Notes: generated by a model not told the origin, from the sequence alone. A stretch of 64,000 bases of DNA from Massilia niastensis DSM 21313 (GCF_000382345.1 NZ_KB908100.1:19442-83441), one strand, 5' to 3'; counted from the first letter of the stretch, positions 21,551 to 32,587 are shown. Made by a program: numbers and translations.

Positions 21551-22186
21551 ATGCGCATGACTTACCGCCTCGCCATCTTCGACTTCGACGGTACTCTCGC
21601 CGACTCGTTTCCATTCTTCATGAGCGTGTTCAACGAGATCGCCGACGAGCATGGCTTTCGCCGCGTCGACGCGGAACAGGCGGCCCGGCTGCGCCACTAT
21701 GGACCGCGCGACATCATGCGCCACGTCGGCATGCCGGCGTGGAAGCTGCCGCTCGCCTCGCGCTCGTTCGTCGAACGGATGCGCCAGAATGCCGAGCGCA
21801 TCCCGCTGTTCGAAGGCGTCGGCGACACGCTGCGCGAACTGGACCGCAATGGCGTGCAACTGGCGGTGGTGTCCTCGAATTCGGAACAGAACGTGCGCCT
21901 GGTCCTCGGCCCGGAACTGGGCGCGCTGGTCGGGTACTACGAATGCGGGATGTCGATCTTCGGCAAGGCCGCGCGCATCCGCAAGGTGCTCAAGCTTGCG
22001 ATGGTCCCGGCCGCGCAGGCGCTCTACGTGGGCGACCAGTCCACCGATGCCGACGCCGCGCGCAAGGCCGGCGTCGCCTTCGGGGCGGTGACCTGGGGCT
22101 ATGCGTCGATCGAGGCGCTGCGCCGCGTCGCGCCGCAGCGCGAGTTCGCCACGCCGGCCGACCTGCTGTCGATCATGCGCTGCTGA
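21551..22186 (+). CDS. HAD family hydrolase (phosphoglycolate phosphatase-like)
   Basis: 211 residues from the ATG at 21551; an ATG two codons later is equally possible. FDFDGTLADS holds the nucleophile Asp of HAD phosphatases, VVSSNSE is motif II, FGKAARIRKVL supplies the motif III Lys and VGDQSTDADAARKAG is motif IV. The helical cap between motifs I and II places it with phosphoglycolate phosphatase-like HADs. The substrate is unknown. It is convergent with the aldehyde oxidoreductase operon, with five bases between the stops. Confidence 0.85.
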   Translation: MRMTYRLAIFDFDGTLADSFPFFMSVFNEIADEHGFRRVDAEQAARLRHYGPRDIMRHVGMPAWKLPLASRSFVERMRQNAERIPLFEGVGDTLRELDRNGVQLAVVSSNSEQNVRLVLGPELGALVGYYECGMSIFGKAARIRKVLKLAMVPAAQALYVGDQSTDADAARKAGVAFGAVTWGYASIEALRRVAPQREFATPADLLSIMRC

Positions 22187-22191
22187 GGATC

Positions 22192-24392
22192 CTATAAAAG
22201 TTTATCCAGCGTGATCGGCAGGTCGCGGATGCGGCGGCCGGTGGCGTGCCAGACCGCGTTGGCCACCGCGGCGGCCACGCCGGTGATGCCGATCTCGCCG
22301 ATGCCTTTCGCCCCCAGCGGGTTGACATGCGGGTCGTCCTCGTCGACGACATGCACCTCGATGCTCCCGATGTCGGCATTCACGGGCACGTGGTACTCGG
22401 CCAGGTTGCCGTTCACGGCGCGCCCGTCGAAGCGGTCGAACACGGTCTCCTCGAACAAAGCCATGCCCAGGCCGCCGACGATGCCGCCCATGAGCTGGCT
22501 GCGCCCGGTCTTCGCATTCAGCAGCCGCCCCACGCCATAGACGCCGACCACGCGCGGCACCCGCAACGTTCCCAGGTCCTCGTCGACCTCGACCTCGACG
22601 AACACGGCGCCGAAGGCGTGCATCGAGTAGGCCTTCTTCTCCTCGCCCGGTTCCGCGCGGGCCTCGGCCTCCACCGGGCCGCCATGGCGCGCCGCGATCA
22701 CGCCCATCGATTCGCGCCGCATCGGCTCGCCCGGCAGGTACAGTTCGCCGTGCTCCACCTCGAGCTCGCCGGGCAGTGCGCCGTGCAGCGGCGAGGTCGG
22801 GTCGGCCGCGGCAATCCCGGCCAGCTTCAGGCGCAGTGCGCGGCACGCCGCCTGCACCGCCGGCGCCACGCTGGCCACCGTGGCCGAGCCCCCCGAGACC
22901 GGCGCTTCCGGCAGCGCCGAGTCGCCCAGCGCGAAGCCGACCTGCTCCAGCGCCACCCCGAGGGCATCGGCGGCGACCTGGCACATCACGGTATAGGTGC
23001 CGGTGCCGAGTTCGTGGGTGGCCGAAGCCACGACGACGCTGCCGTCCGGATGCAGCACGGCGCGCGCCTGCGCCGGCGAGCGGTTGGCCGGGTAGGTGGT
23101 GGTCGCCATGCCCCATCCGACCAGCTTGCCGTCGCGCCGCATCGAACGCGGCCGCGGGTCGCGCTCCTGCCAGCCGAAGCGGCGCGCGCCTTCCTCGTAG
23201 CACTGGCGCAGCGACTTGCTGGAGAACGGCAGGTCCTTGCCGGGATCGCGATCGGTGTAGTTCTTCAGCCGCAGCGCGACCGGGTCCATGTCCAGCGCGA
23301 CCGCCAGCTCGTCCATGGCGCTCTCCAGCGCGAACGAGCCGCTCGCCTCGCCCGGCGCGCGCATGAAGCTCGGCGTCCCCAGGTGCATGCGCGCGAGCCG
23401 GTGCGTGGTTTCCTGGTTCGGGCTGGCGTACATCATGCGCGTCATCAGGCCGCAGGGCTCCATCCAGTCCTCGATCATCGAGGTATGGGCAATGGTGTCG
23501 TGGCGCACGGCGCTCAGGCGGCCATCGGAGAACGCCGCCAGCAGCATCTCCTGCTGGGTGACCGGACGCGCGCCCACCGGACCGAACATCTGGGAGCGCT
23601 CGAGCACCAGCTTGACCGGGCGGCCCGCCTGCCGCGCCGCCATCGCGGCCAGCACCACGTGCGACCAGACCGAGCCCTTGCAGCCGAACGCCCCGCCCAC
23701 GTAGGGACAGCGCACCGTCACCTTCCCGGGCGCGATGCCGAGCGTCTCGGCCACGCTGCGCTGCACGCCCTTGATGTACTGGGTCGTGTCGTACAGGGTC
23801 AGGTGGTCTCCGTCCCAGGCCGCGATGGTGGCGTGCGGCTCGATCGGGTTGTGGTGCTCGACCGGCGTGGAGTACACCGCCTCGTGCACCACGCTGGCGG
23901 CCAGCCTGCCCGCGTGCACGTCGCCGCGCCGGGTGTCGGTGGACTGGGCCAGCACCTTGTCGGGCGGATGCACCGACTGGCGCGCCTCCCCGAAATCGAG
24001 CACCGCCGGGGCGCGTTCGTAGTCGATGCGCAGCAGCGCCGCCGCTTCCCGGGCACGCTCGAGGGTAGCGGCCACCACCACCGCGACCGGCTGGTTGTTG
24101 TAGTGCACCAGGTCGTCCTGCAGCAGGCTCAGGATGCGTCCGATCGGCGGAGACAGCTTGCCGTGCCTGGTTTCCTCCGGCAGCCGCGGCGCGTTCTCGT
24201 GGGTCATCACCAGCAGCACGCCGGGCGCCTGGCGCGCGCGCGCCGTGTCGATGCGGATGATCCGTCCGTTGGGGACGGTGCTGGTGACCAGTACCGCGTG
24301 CGCCAGGTTCTCGACCGGATGCTCGGCCGCGTAGCGCGCGGCGCCGCTGACCTTGGCCCAGCCGTCGGTACGGTCGACGGGCGCCCCGATGT

Positions 24393-24396
<4 letters not shown>
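22192..24396 (-). CDS. paoC: Aldehyde oxidoreductase, molybdenum-binding subunit (PaoC-like)
   Basis: 734 residues, close to E. coli PaoC. It binds the molybdopterin cytosine dinucleotide cofactor and oxidises aldehydes to acids. The N-terminus GAPVDRTDGWAKVSGAARYA is the family opening, PYVGGAFGCKG contacts the cofactor, and GAKGIGEIGITG near the C-terminus contains the catalytic Glu. The start at 24396 overlaps the stop of the FAD subunit gene (ATGA), which indicates translational coupling. A long open frame upstream of this start is a shadow. No XdhC/PaoD-type maturation gene is adjacent. Confidence 0.88.
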
Positions 24397-25340
<944 letters not shown>

Positions 25341-25350
25341 GCCCGTCCCC

Positions 25351-25926
25351 TCAGGTACCGAAGTCGGCGTTACGCTCCACCACGCTGCGCACCGCCGCCA
25401 CGATGTTGGCATAGGCGCCGCAACGGCACAGGTTACCGCTCATGCGTTCGCGGATCTCGGCGTCGCCCAGGGCGCCGGGGCGCTCGCCCGCCGTCACGGC
25501 GCTGGCCTGGCCCTCGCGCGCTTCGCGCAGCAGGGCGACCGCCGAACACACCTGGCCGGGCGTGCAATACCCGCACTGGAAAGCGTCATGCTCGATGAAC
25601 GCGGCCTGCACCGGGTGCGGCCGGCCGTCCGCCGCCAGGCCTTCGACGGTGACGATCTCGCGGCCCTCCTGCATGATGGCCAGGGTCAGGCAGGCATTGA
25701 TGCGCTGTCCGTCGACCAGCACGGTGCAGGCGCCGCACTGGCCATGGTCGCATCCCTTCTTGGTACCGGTCAGCCCGAGCACTTCGCGCAGCGCATCGAG
25801 CAGGGTGACGCGCGGCTCGATCGACAGCGTGCAGTCGGCGCCGTTGACGCGCAGGGTGACGGGCTGCTCGGGGACATGGATGGACGTGGATGGGCGCTGG
25901 AAGGGTGTCAGGTCGTCGTCTGGCAT
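25351..25926 (-). CDS. paoA: Aldehyde oxidoreductase, [2Fe-2S] subunit (PaoA-like)
   Basis: About 191 residues from the ATG at 25926. The plant-type ferredoxin cluster motif is KKGCDHGQCGACTVLVDG with a further Cys in RINACLTL; the second cluster uses CGYCTPGQ and NLCRCGAY. E. coli PaoA carries a Tat signal that exports the complex; no twin-Arg signal is visible here, even from the longer start at 25965 (MGRSLRILVKR), so this complex may stay in the cytosol. It is the first gene of the three-gene operon. Confidence 0.88.
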   Translation of the reverse strand: MPDDDLTPFQRPSTSIHVPEQPVTLRVNGADCTLSIEPRVTLLDALREVLGLTGTKKGCDHGQCGACTVLVDGQRINACLTLAIMQEGREIVTVEGLAADGRPHPVQAAFIEHDAFQCGYCTPGQVCSAVALLREAREGQASAVTAGERPGALGDAEIRERMSGNLCRCGAYANIVAAVRSVVERNADFGT

Positions 25927-26004
25927 GATGGCTCGCTTCACAAGAATGCGCAGGCTCCGCCCCATGGCGGGTGCCCCCTGCGCGGGGCCGAAAGACAGCG
26001 GGAA

Positions 26005-27240
26005 TCACCCCTTCACGCAGACCACCTGCTTCAGGGTATGGACCACTTCGACCAGCTCGCGCTGGGCATGCATGACGGCGTCGATATCCTTGTACGCCAT
26101 CGGGATTTCATCGATCACGCCTTCGTCCTTGCGGCACTCGACGCCCTGGGTGGCGCGCTCCTGGTCGGCCCGGGTGAAGCGGCGCTTGGCTTCGGTGCGG
26201 CTCATCAGGCGGCCGGCGCCGTGGCTGCAGCTGTTGAAGCTCTCGGGATTGCCCTTGCCGCGCACGATGAAGCTCTTCGCGCCCATCGAGCCCGGAATGA
26301 TGCCGAGCTCGCCCTCGCGCGCCGACACCGCGCCCTTGCGCGTGACCAGCACGTCCTTGCCGAAGTGGCGCTCGCGCTGCACGTAGTTGTGGTGGCAGTT
26401 GACCGCTTCCACATGGGTCTCGAAGGGCTTGGTGATGACGCTGCGCACCGCCTGGATCAGGTTCTGCATCATGACTTCGCGGTTGATGCGCGCGAACTTC
26501 TGCGCCCAGCCGACCGCCTCGACGTAGTCGTCGTAGTGCTCGGTGCCCTCCTCGAGGTAGGCCAGGTCCTGGTCGGGCAGGTTGACCATGTGGCGCCGCA
26601 TGTCCTGGCGCGCCAGCTCGATGAAATGGGTGCCGATCGCATTGCCCACGCCGCGCGAGCCGGAGTGCAGCATCAGCCAGACGGCGCCGGTCTCGTCGAG
26701 GCAGACCTCGACGAAGTGGTTGCCGCTGCCGAGCGTGCCGAGGTGCCTGTAGTTGTTCGAGTGGCGCAGCTTGGGGTACTTGCGGCAGATTTCCTCGAAC
26801 TCGCCCCTGAGCTGGGCCCAGCCCGCATCGACCGCGGCCGGCGGCTTGTTCCAGGACCCGACGTCGCCGCCCCTGGCGTTGCGGGTCCTGGGCGAGATGC
26901 CATGCGGGACCGCCTGCTCGATGGCGCTGCGCAGCTTGCCGAGGTTGTCGGGCAGGTCTTCGGCGCGCAGGGTGGTCTTGGCCGCCATCATGCCGCAGCC
27001 GATGTCGACGCCGACCGCCGCCGGGATGACCGCACCCAGGGTGGGAATCACGCTGCCGATGGTCGAGCCCTTGCCGACGTGGACGTCGGGCATCACTGCG
27101 ACGTGATGAAACACGAAGGGCAGCTGGGCCAGCTTCGCCAGCTGTTCCTTTGCCTCGGGCTCGACCGGCACCCCGCGCGTCCACATCTTGACCGGACGCC
27201 CCTTCGTACCGCCGAGCAGCTCAAAGTCGTTCTGTTCCAT
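26005..27240 (-). CDS. rtcB: RNA-splicing ligase RtcB
   Basis: 411 residues. RtcB joins RNA ends carrying 2',3'-cyclic phosphate or 3'-phosphate to 5'-OH ends using GTP and Mn2+. Manganese-binding motifs are visible in GVDIGCGMMAAKT (Cys ligand), LGSGNHFVEV and the histidines around HHVAVMPDVHVG; SCSHGAGRLMSR contains the His that is guanylylated. The ATG at 27240 (MEQNDFELL) is preferred over weak upstream starts. RtcA and the RtcR regulator, often partners in RNA repair operons, are absent from the window. It lies 78 bases upstream of the aldehyde oxidoreductase operon on the same strand. Confidence 0.95.
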   Translation of the reverse strand: MEQNDFELLGGTKGRPVKMWTRGVPVEPEAKEQLAKLAQLPFVFHHVAVMPDVHVGKGSTIGSVIPTLGAVIPAAVGVDIGCGMMAAKTTLRAEDLPDNLGKLRSAIEQAVPHGISPRTRNARGGDVGSWNKPPAAVDAGWAQLRGEFEEICRKYPKLRHSNNYRHLGTLGSGNHFVEVCLDETGAVWLMLHSGSRGVGNAIGTHFIELARQDMRRHMVNLPDQDLAYLEEGTEHYDDYVEAVGWAQKFARINREVMMQNLIQAVRSVITKPFETHVEAVNCHHNYVQRERHFGKDVLVTRKGAVSAREGELGIIPGSMGAKSFIVRGKGNPESFNSCSHGAGRLMSRTEAKRRFTRADQERATQGVECRKDEGVIDEIPMAYKDIDAVMHAQRELVEVVHTLKQVVCVKG

Positions 27241-27370
27241 GCGGCGTATCATCGCGTAAATCAAAAAACCATGGAGTTCGGCTGAAACGCGCGGATTCCC
27301 TGTCGAAGATCAAAGGCGCCTTGCGCGCCGCATGAACACTGGTGGGTGTTTCGAACAGGAAAGGCCGACC

Positions 27371-28405
27371 ATGCCGACGCTGACGACCCGCCTTGCTGCC
27401 CTGGCCCTCCTGCTGGCCGCCAGCGCCGCCGGCGCGCAGGATGCCCGCTACTTCACCTACGAGAACGACGGCTTCTTCGGCACCGACCGCTACTATACGA
27501 ACGGTCTCGCGTTCACGGCGCGCCATATGGCCGACGAGCGCTCCGCGCTGGCGCGCGGCTGGGCCGATGGACTGTGCCGCTGGTTCGGCTGCGAAGGACA
27601 GCGGCTGCTGTACACCCGGAACAGCTTCGGGCAGCTGATGTACACGCCCGGCGACATCAGCATTCCCACCTGCCAGCCCTGCGACCGCCCCTACGCCGGC
27701 CTGCTCTACCTGGAGCGCGACTACCTGTTCCTGTCGGAAGACGGCCAGACCCTGACCACCCTCGGCGCCCAGGCCGGCCTGACGGGACGATGGTCGCTGG
27801 CCGAGCCGGCGCAAAAGCTGGTGCACCGCATCCTCGACCGGCCCTTGCCACAGGGCTGGGACCACCAGGTCGGCAATTCGCTGGCCTTCGTGCTGTCGGT
27901 CGAGCGCCGCTCGGCCTGGCCGGCGCTGTCAGGCGCGCTGTGGGGCGACGTGCGCCTGCAGACCAATGCCTACTGGCGGGTCGGGCTCGGTACCCTGGTG
28001 AGCTACGCGGCGGGCGGCGTGGTGCTCTCGGTCGGCAAGGACCTGCCGGCCGTCTCGCCCATGCCGCCCGGGATCACGCACCGCATCTCGCGCGGCAACG
28101 TGGCGACCTCGTGCCGCTGGGACTGGGTGCAGTGCACGGCCTTCGCCGGGGTCGAGGGACGCTGGATGGGATACAACCTGTTCCTCCAGGGCCGGCCGTG
28201 GCGCAGCGACCCGCAGGTCCGGCCGCGGCGCTGGGTGACCGACCTGATGACCGGCCTGCGCCTGGATTTTCCGCGCACCCGGGGACCCGGCCATGGACCG
28301 TGGTTCATGCAGTTCAAGGTGACGCGGCGTAGCCCGGAATTCCGTTCGCCGAGACCGGCGCCGCGCCACACGGTCGGCGCACTGACCCTCGGCACCGAAT
28401 TCTGA
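27371..28405 (+). CDS. LpxR-like lipid A deacylase family outer-membrane protein (DUF2219)
   Basis: 344 residues with a signal peptide (MPTLTTRLAALALLLAASAA). The mature N-terminus YFTYENDGFFGTDRYYTNGL is the hallmark of the LpxR/DUF2219 family, outer-membrane beta-barrels; Salmonella LpxR removes the 3'-acyloxyacyl chain of lipid A. GDISIPTCQPCDRPYAGLLY is a second conserved block. The start is supported by AGGAAAGG upstream. It is divergent from rtcB. Whether this copy is an active deacylase cannot be read from the sequence. Confidence 0.85.
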   Translation: MPTLTTRLAALALLLAASAAGAQDARYFTYENDGFFGTDRYYTNGLAFTARHMADERSALARGWADGLCRWFGCEGQRLLYTRNSFGQLMYTPGDISIPTCQPCDRPYAGLLYLERDYLFLSEDGQTLTTLGAQAGLTGRWSLAEPAQKLVHRILDRPLPQGWDHQVGNSLAFVLSVERRSAWPALSGALWGDVRLQTNAYWRVGLGTLVSYAAGGVVLSVGKDLPAVSPMPPGITHRISRGNVATSCRWDWVQCTAFAGVEGRWMGYNLFLQGRPWRSDPQVRPRRWVTDLMTGLRLDFPRTRGPGHGPWFMQFKVTRRSPEFRSPRPAPRHTVGALTLGTEF

Positions 28406-28481
28406 TCGCGGTTGCGCGCGGCTGGAGGCGCTTCTATACTCGGCAGGTGATGCACTGTTGCATCATCAACCACGGACTACC

Positions 28482-28889
28482 ATGCGCCTTCCCCTTCTCC
28501 TGCTGGCCCCCATGCTGCTGGCCGGCTGCACCAGCGATTCGACCAGCTACCTCATCGACGGCAGCAACCAGCACGCGCTCATCGTGCGGGTCGACCAGGA
28601 GTATTTCTGGAGCAAGCGCGCGGTCCTGCGCCTCATCGTGTCGAACATGCCGGACTGCCAGCGCCAGATGGAACTGGGCCAGGTGCGGCTGCCTGGCCTG
28701 GAAATCGAACTGTTCGACAATGGCAATGGCGTGTATACGCTGCGTGCGGACGACGAAGCCTGGCAGGTCGAGACCCAGGGGTGCAACGAGCTGGAAGCGC
28801 CCGACGCCGACAGCGTGACCGGGCAGGCGCTGGGCATCTTCCGGCTCGACGGGAACGACGGGCTGGTGTTCGAAAAACCGGAAGCGTAA
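28482..28889 (+). CDS. Small lipoprotein of unknown function
   Basis: 135 residues. MRLPLLLLAPMLLAGC is a lipoprotein signal peptide with the lipobox LAGC. The mature part contains two Cys (DCQRQ and GCNEL) that may form a disulfide. I recognise no domain. It follows the LpxR-like gene in the same direction after 76 bases and is convergent with the PAP2 gene. An envelope role is inferred from the signal alone. Confidence 0.75.
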   Translation: MRLPLLLLAPMLLAGCTSDSTSYLIDGSNQHALIVRVDQEYFWSKRAVLRLIVSNMPDCQRQMELGQVRLPGLEIELFDNGNGVYTLRADDEAWQVETQGCNELEAPDADSVTGQALGIFRLDGNDGLVFEKPEA

Positions 28890-28894
28890 CCCCT

Positions 28895-29500
28895 CTATGG
28901 ACGCAGCCAGCCGCGTCCGATCGGCAGCGCCAGCACCCGGCGGTAGACGGATTCGAGGGCCGGCAGCAGGCGCGCGCAGGCAGCCTGCGCCAGCGGCGTA
29001 TATGCGGCCAGCGCCATCGCGCCCGAGACCAGCAGCGCACCGATCATGTCCTTTGGCCAGTGCACGCCGAGATACACCCGTGACCAGGCCACGACCAGCG
29101 CCAGCGGCAGCATCACCAGGCCCAGCCGGCGCGCCAGCGCCACCTGGCTGAAGGCCAGCACCAGCGCCACCGACAGGATGCTGGTCGCGTGATCGCTCGG
29201 GAAGGAGCTGTCCGGGTCGTGGAACATGAAGGTGTGCCCGATCTCGGCCACGAAGGGCCTCGGGCTGTACCACAGGTGGCCGATCAGGCCGTTGAGCGCC
29301 AGGGCGCACAGCGCGGCCAGGAAGGCGCGCAGCGCCACTTCGCGGCCCGGCCCGGCGCCCGCCCACAGCAGCACCAGCGAGCACGGCACCATGAAGATCA
29401 GCCATTCGGCGGCGAACACGGCCCCCAGCAGGCGCCACCCGGCCAGTCCGGCATGGGCGTTCAGGGCCGCAAACAGCGTCAGGTTGAGGTGCTCGAACAT
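28895..29500 (-). CDS. PAP2 family phosphatase (undecaprenyl-diphosphatase-like)
   Basis: 201 residues with about five or six membrane helices. The three PAP2 signature blocks are visible: LWYSPRPF (motif 1, shortened), SSFPSDHATS (motif 2 with the catalytic His) and SRVYLGVHWPKD (motif 3). Membrane PAP2 proteins of this length, such as BcrC, recycle undecaprenyl pyrophosphate for cell-wall synthesis or dephosphorylate lipids. The start at 29500 has GAG upstream and removes a spurious N-terminal extension. Confidence 0.85.
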   Translation of the reverse strand: MFEHLNLTLFAALNAHAGLAGWRLLGAVFAAEWLIFMVPCSLVLLWAGAGPGREVALRAFLAALCALALNGLIGHLWYSPRPFVAEIGHTFMFHDPDSSFPSDHATSILSVALVLAFSQVALARRLGLVMLPLALVVAWSRVYLGVHWPKDMIGALLVSGAMALAAYTPLAQAACARLLPALESVYRRVLALPIGRGWLRP

Positions 29501-29614
29501 GGCTTTATCTCGTTCACTAATGATGAAAATATTACAACTTTCCATTAGCTTAGCCCATGCTTTTGTGCACACCTCAGAGCAAATGCAACAAATTGTGACA
29601 AAAAAATGACAGCC

Positions 29615-29929
29615 TCAGCGCCGGCTGCCCAGCTGCGCGAGCTCCTGCCGGCGTCCCAGTTTTTTCAGGCTCAGCTCGAGCAGGGTGTGCTCGCCGTCAC
29701 GCAGCATGTTCCACTGGCTGAAATATTCGTGCACGGTCCGCCACGGCGGAAACGCCGGCGGCAGGCTGCGCCAGGGGGCGCCGGTGTGCAGGAAATACAG
29801 GATCGCGCAGAACACGTCGTACAGGTCGTGCTTGCGCGGACGCGTCTTGCGGCGCGCAGCCTCGAGCATGCTGCGCACGCTGTCAAACTGCTCGCGCGAT
29901 ATATCGCTCGGGAATATTGGACGCTCCAT
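29615..29929 (-). CDS. IS5-type transposase N-terminal fragment (DUF4096), orphan
   Basis: 104 residues. ISREQFDSVRSMLE followed by RKHDLYDVFCAILYFLHTGAPWRSLP is the N-terminal domain of IS5-family transposases. The catalytic DDE part that normally follows in a second frame is absent: the next bases downstream on this strand lead into the PAP2 promoter region. GGAGG seven bases before the ATG shows the translation signals are intact. No terminal inverted repeats were found around it. It is either an insertion-sequence remnant or a kept single-domain protein. Confidence 0.75.
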   Translation of the reverse strand: MERPIFPSDISREQFDSVRSMLEAARRKTRPRKHDLYDVFCAILYFLHTGAPWRSLPPAFPPWRTVHEYFSQWNMLRDGEHTLLELSLKKLGRRQELAQLGSRR

Positions 29930-30001
29930 CGCGACCTCCAAAACATCTTGGAGGGCGCAATCCGGAACAGGTTCCCCCGGCGTGCACCGGGGGCGGGGGG
30001 C

Positions 30002-30580
30002 TTATGCGCCGCGGTCGTCGCGCGCCAGCGCCAGGAACTCGGTGCGCAGCGCGAGGTTCGGCTGCAGCTCGCCCAGCATGGCCGAGGTGATGGTCTCTTC
30101 GCCCTGCGTGCGGATGCCGCGGCTTTCCATGCACATGTGGCGGCACTTGATCACCACGCCGACCGCTTTCGGCTCCAGCACTTCCATCAGCGCGTTGGCG
30201 ATCTGGATCGTCAGGCGCTCCTGCACCTGCAGGCGCTTGGCAAAGATGTCGACCAGGCGGGTCAGTTTCGACAGGCCGACGATCTTCCCGTTCGGCAAGT
30301 AGCCGACCGTGGCCCTGCCGAAGAAGGGCGCCAGGTGGTGTTCGCAATGGCTGTAGACCGGAATGCCGCGCACCACGATCAGCTCGTTGTATTCCTCGGC
30401 GCCATCCTCGAAGGCCTTGAGGACTTCCACCGGATCCTGGCCGTAGCCGGAAGTCCAGTGTTTCCACGCTTTCGCCACGCGCGCCGGCGTTTCGTGCAGG
30501 CCTGGACGGTCGGGATCTTCGCCAAGGCTGGCGAGCAGGCGGCGCCAGTCTTGTTCGGTGAAAGCATCTTTGTGAGACAT
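30002..30580 (-). CDS. folE: GTP cyclohydrolase I
   Basis: 192 residues. FolE converts GTP to dihydroneopterin triphosphate, the first step of folate synthesis. The zinc-binding and catalytic motif VYSHCEHHLAPFFGRATVGY and the second Cys in VIKCRHMCMESRGI are intact. The ATG at 30580 (MSHKDAF) has AGGA upstream; a longer frame reaching 30766 is spurious. It is divergent from a membrane-protein gene across 143 bases. Confidence 0.96.
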   Translation of the reverse strand: MSHKDAFTEQDWRRLLASLGEDPDRPGLHETPARVAKAWKHWTSGYGQDPVEVLKAFEDGAEEYNELIVVRGIPVYSHCEHHLAPFFGRATVGYLPNGKIVGLSKLTRLVDIFAKRLQVQERLTIQIANALMEVLEPKAVGVVIKCRHMCMESRGIRTQGEETITSAMLGELQPNLALRTEFLALARDDRGA

Positions 30581-30723
30581 GGTAAATCCTAAGAAAAACG
30601 ATTGCCGCAAGTATATAGAAAATGCGGGAAGACGATCGGCTCGTGCCGATTTTTTGAGCAAGAACAATGCAGCGTTGCGGCAGAAGCCTAGCGTGGAAGG
30701 TGGTTTCTTCCCGGGAGAGCACC

Positions 30724-31659
30724 ATGTTCGGCAGCACCGTTCTCGAAGTCGCCATCGGCCTCGCATTCTGCTACGGCACGCTGGCGCTGGTCGTCAGCAC
30801 GATCCAGGAAGCGCTTGCGGCGATGTTCGGCCTGCGCGCCAGGATGCTGCTCGACGGTATCAAGCGCATGCTCGGCGATCCGCGCTTCGACGCGCTGGCG
30901 CGATCCCTGTACGCCCATCCGCTGGTCAATCCACAAGGAAGCGGCAGCGGCCACGACGGGCAGGCCGCCACGCCCGCCAGCCGCCCATCCTACATCGACC
31001 CGACGCATTTCGCGATCGCCCTGGTGGACAGCATCCGGCTCGGGCAGGCGGCGCTCGGCCCCGCCATCGCCGCGATTCCCGATCCACAGCTGCGGCGCAC
31101 CCTGCAAGCCTTGCATGCGCGCGCCGGCGGCGACCTGCAGCGTTTCCAGGACGGCATCGCCAGCTGGTTCGACAATGGCATGGAACGCCTGTCGGGCGTC
31201 TACAAGCGGCGCCAGCTGCTGGTCTCCTGGCTTGTGTCGCTGCTGCTGGCGATCCTGCTGAACATCGACAGCATCCACCTGTTCCGCACGCTGTGGCAGC
31301 ATCCCGCGCTGGCGGCGCAGATCAGCGCGGCGCCGGGCGCGCTGGACGCGGCCGCGCTGAACCAGTTGTGGGCCCTGCCGATCGGCTGGGCCAGCTTCCC
31401 GCCCGGCTTCGACCGCCAGTTTGCCCTGCAGGCCGCCGGCTGGCTGCTGACCGCCAGCACCACGCTGTTCGGGGCGCCGTTCTGGTTCGACCTGCTGCAA
31501 CGCGCGGTCAAGCTGCGCGGCACCGGCGCCAAGCCCGCGTCCGCGCGCCCGATGGCGGAATCCCGGACACAGGAAATGCCGGGCGGCGACATGCCCGTTT
31601 GGGATGACTCCGCCAGCGCCACGACGGTACGGGAAGCAAGGCTCCCCGCGCAATCCTAG
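30724..31659 (+). CDS. Membrane protein of unknown function
   Basis: 311 residues from the ATG at 30724, supported by GGGAGAG upstream. It has an N-terminal membrane helix (VLEVAIGLAFCYGTLALVVSTI), a soluble middle part of about 130 residues, a second strong helix (LLVSWLVSLLLAILLNID) and a third hydrophobic stretch near residue 255. The hydrophilic C-terminus looks disordered. I do not recognise a family with an assigned function. The 3' end overlaps that of nudC by four bases in convergent orientation. Confidence 0.75.
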   Translation: MFGSTVLEVAIGLAFCYGTLALVVSTIQEALAAMFGLRARMLLDGIKRMLGDPRFDALARSLYAHPLVNPQGSGSGHDGQAATPASRPSYIDPTHFAIALVDSIRLGQAALGPAIAAIPDPQLRRTLQALHARAGGDLQRFQDGIASWFDNGMERLSGVYKRRQLLVSWLVSLLLAILLNIDSIHLFRTLWQHPALAAQISAAPGALDAAALNQLWALPIGWASFPPGFDRQFALQAAGWLLTASTTLFGAPFWFDLLQRAVKLRGTGAKPASARPMAESRTQEMPGGDMPVWDDSASATTVREARLPAQS

Positions 31660-32477
31660 CGTCCCGGCGGACGGTGGGCGTCGACCAGGACGCTCGAGAC
31701 CGACATCTGCGGCACGCGCTCGGGCCATGCGTCATCCGGACCGAACCAGCGCGCCTCGGCGATCTCGGTCTGGTCGACGCGGATCTCGCCGTCGAGGTAG
31801 TCGGCGGTGAAGGCCAGCATCAGCGAATGCGGGAACGGCCAGGACTGGCTGGCGAAGTAGCGCAGGTTCTGCACGCGCAGCCCGACTTCCTCGTATACCT
31901 CGCGATGGATCGCCTCTTCGACCGACTCGCCCGCCTCGAGGAAGCCGGCCAGCGGCACGAAGCGCTTGACCGGCGAAGCCAGGTGCATGGCGAGCAGTAC
32001 GCTGTCGCCCTTGCGGATCAGGACCATCATCGCCGGCGAGATGCGCGGATAAGCCATGTGGCCGCAGTTCACGCACTTGAAGCAGCGCTCGCCCGCCGCC
32101 AGCACGGTGCCGCTGCCGCAGGCGCCGCAGAAGCGGTGGGTGCGCGCCCACTCGGCGACCTGGGCTGCGCGTCCGGCCAGGCCCACCAGCTGCTCGTCCA
32201 TTTCGCCGAACAGTGAACGCAGTCCCCGCCAGCCATAGCCTGGCGGCAGCGCCGGTTCCGCATCGAGCCAGCCGGTCTGGCAGTAGCGGCCATCCAGCAG
32301 GCCGAGCGGCTGCAGGCAGTCGGGCGCGGCGCCGATCTGGCCCAGCAGCGCCGCATCCGGCAAAGCCAGGCTGCCCTCGCGCACCAGCAGGCGTCCCTGG
32401 TGGAACAGGAAGCTCAGGGGTTCCGGATCGGAATGCGGCGCGAACAGCGGCGTGAAGGAGGCGGGTGTCTGGAGCAT
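31656..32477 (-). CDS. nudC: NADH pyrophosphatase / NAD-RNA decapping enzyme NudC
   Basis: 273 residues. The zinc ribbon is visible as FCGACGSG and CFKCVNCGHMAYPR, followed by the Nudix box GFLEAGESVEEAIHREVYEEVG and the NudC-specific SQSWPFPHSLMLAF motif. NudC cleaves NADH and removes NAD caps from RNA. The start at 32477 is an ATG with no strong ribosome binding site visible. The convergent neighbour overlaps its stop by four bases. Confidence 0.94.
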   Translation of the reverse strand: MLQTPASFTPLFAPHSDPEPLSFLFHQGRLLVREGSLALPDAALLGQIGAAPDCLQPLGLLDGRYCQTGWLDAEPALPPGYGWRGLRSLFGEMDEQLVGLAGRAAQVAEWARTHRFCGACGSGTVLAAGERCFKCVNCGHMAYPRISPAMMVLIRKGDSVLLAMHLASPVKRFVPLAGFLEAGESVEEAIHREVYEEVGLRVQNLRYFASQSWPFPHSLMLAFTADYLDGEIRVDQTEIAEARWFGPDDAWPERVPQMSVSSVLVDAHRPPGR

Positions 32478-32587
32478 GGCGGATCAGGTCGGGTTGGCTT
32501 CTCCCGATGATACCGTCTTTCGCGACAGCGCTCCGGCGCCGGCGCAGACCAGGACAGCCGCCCCGCCCCCTCTTCACGCATGGGAGA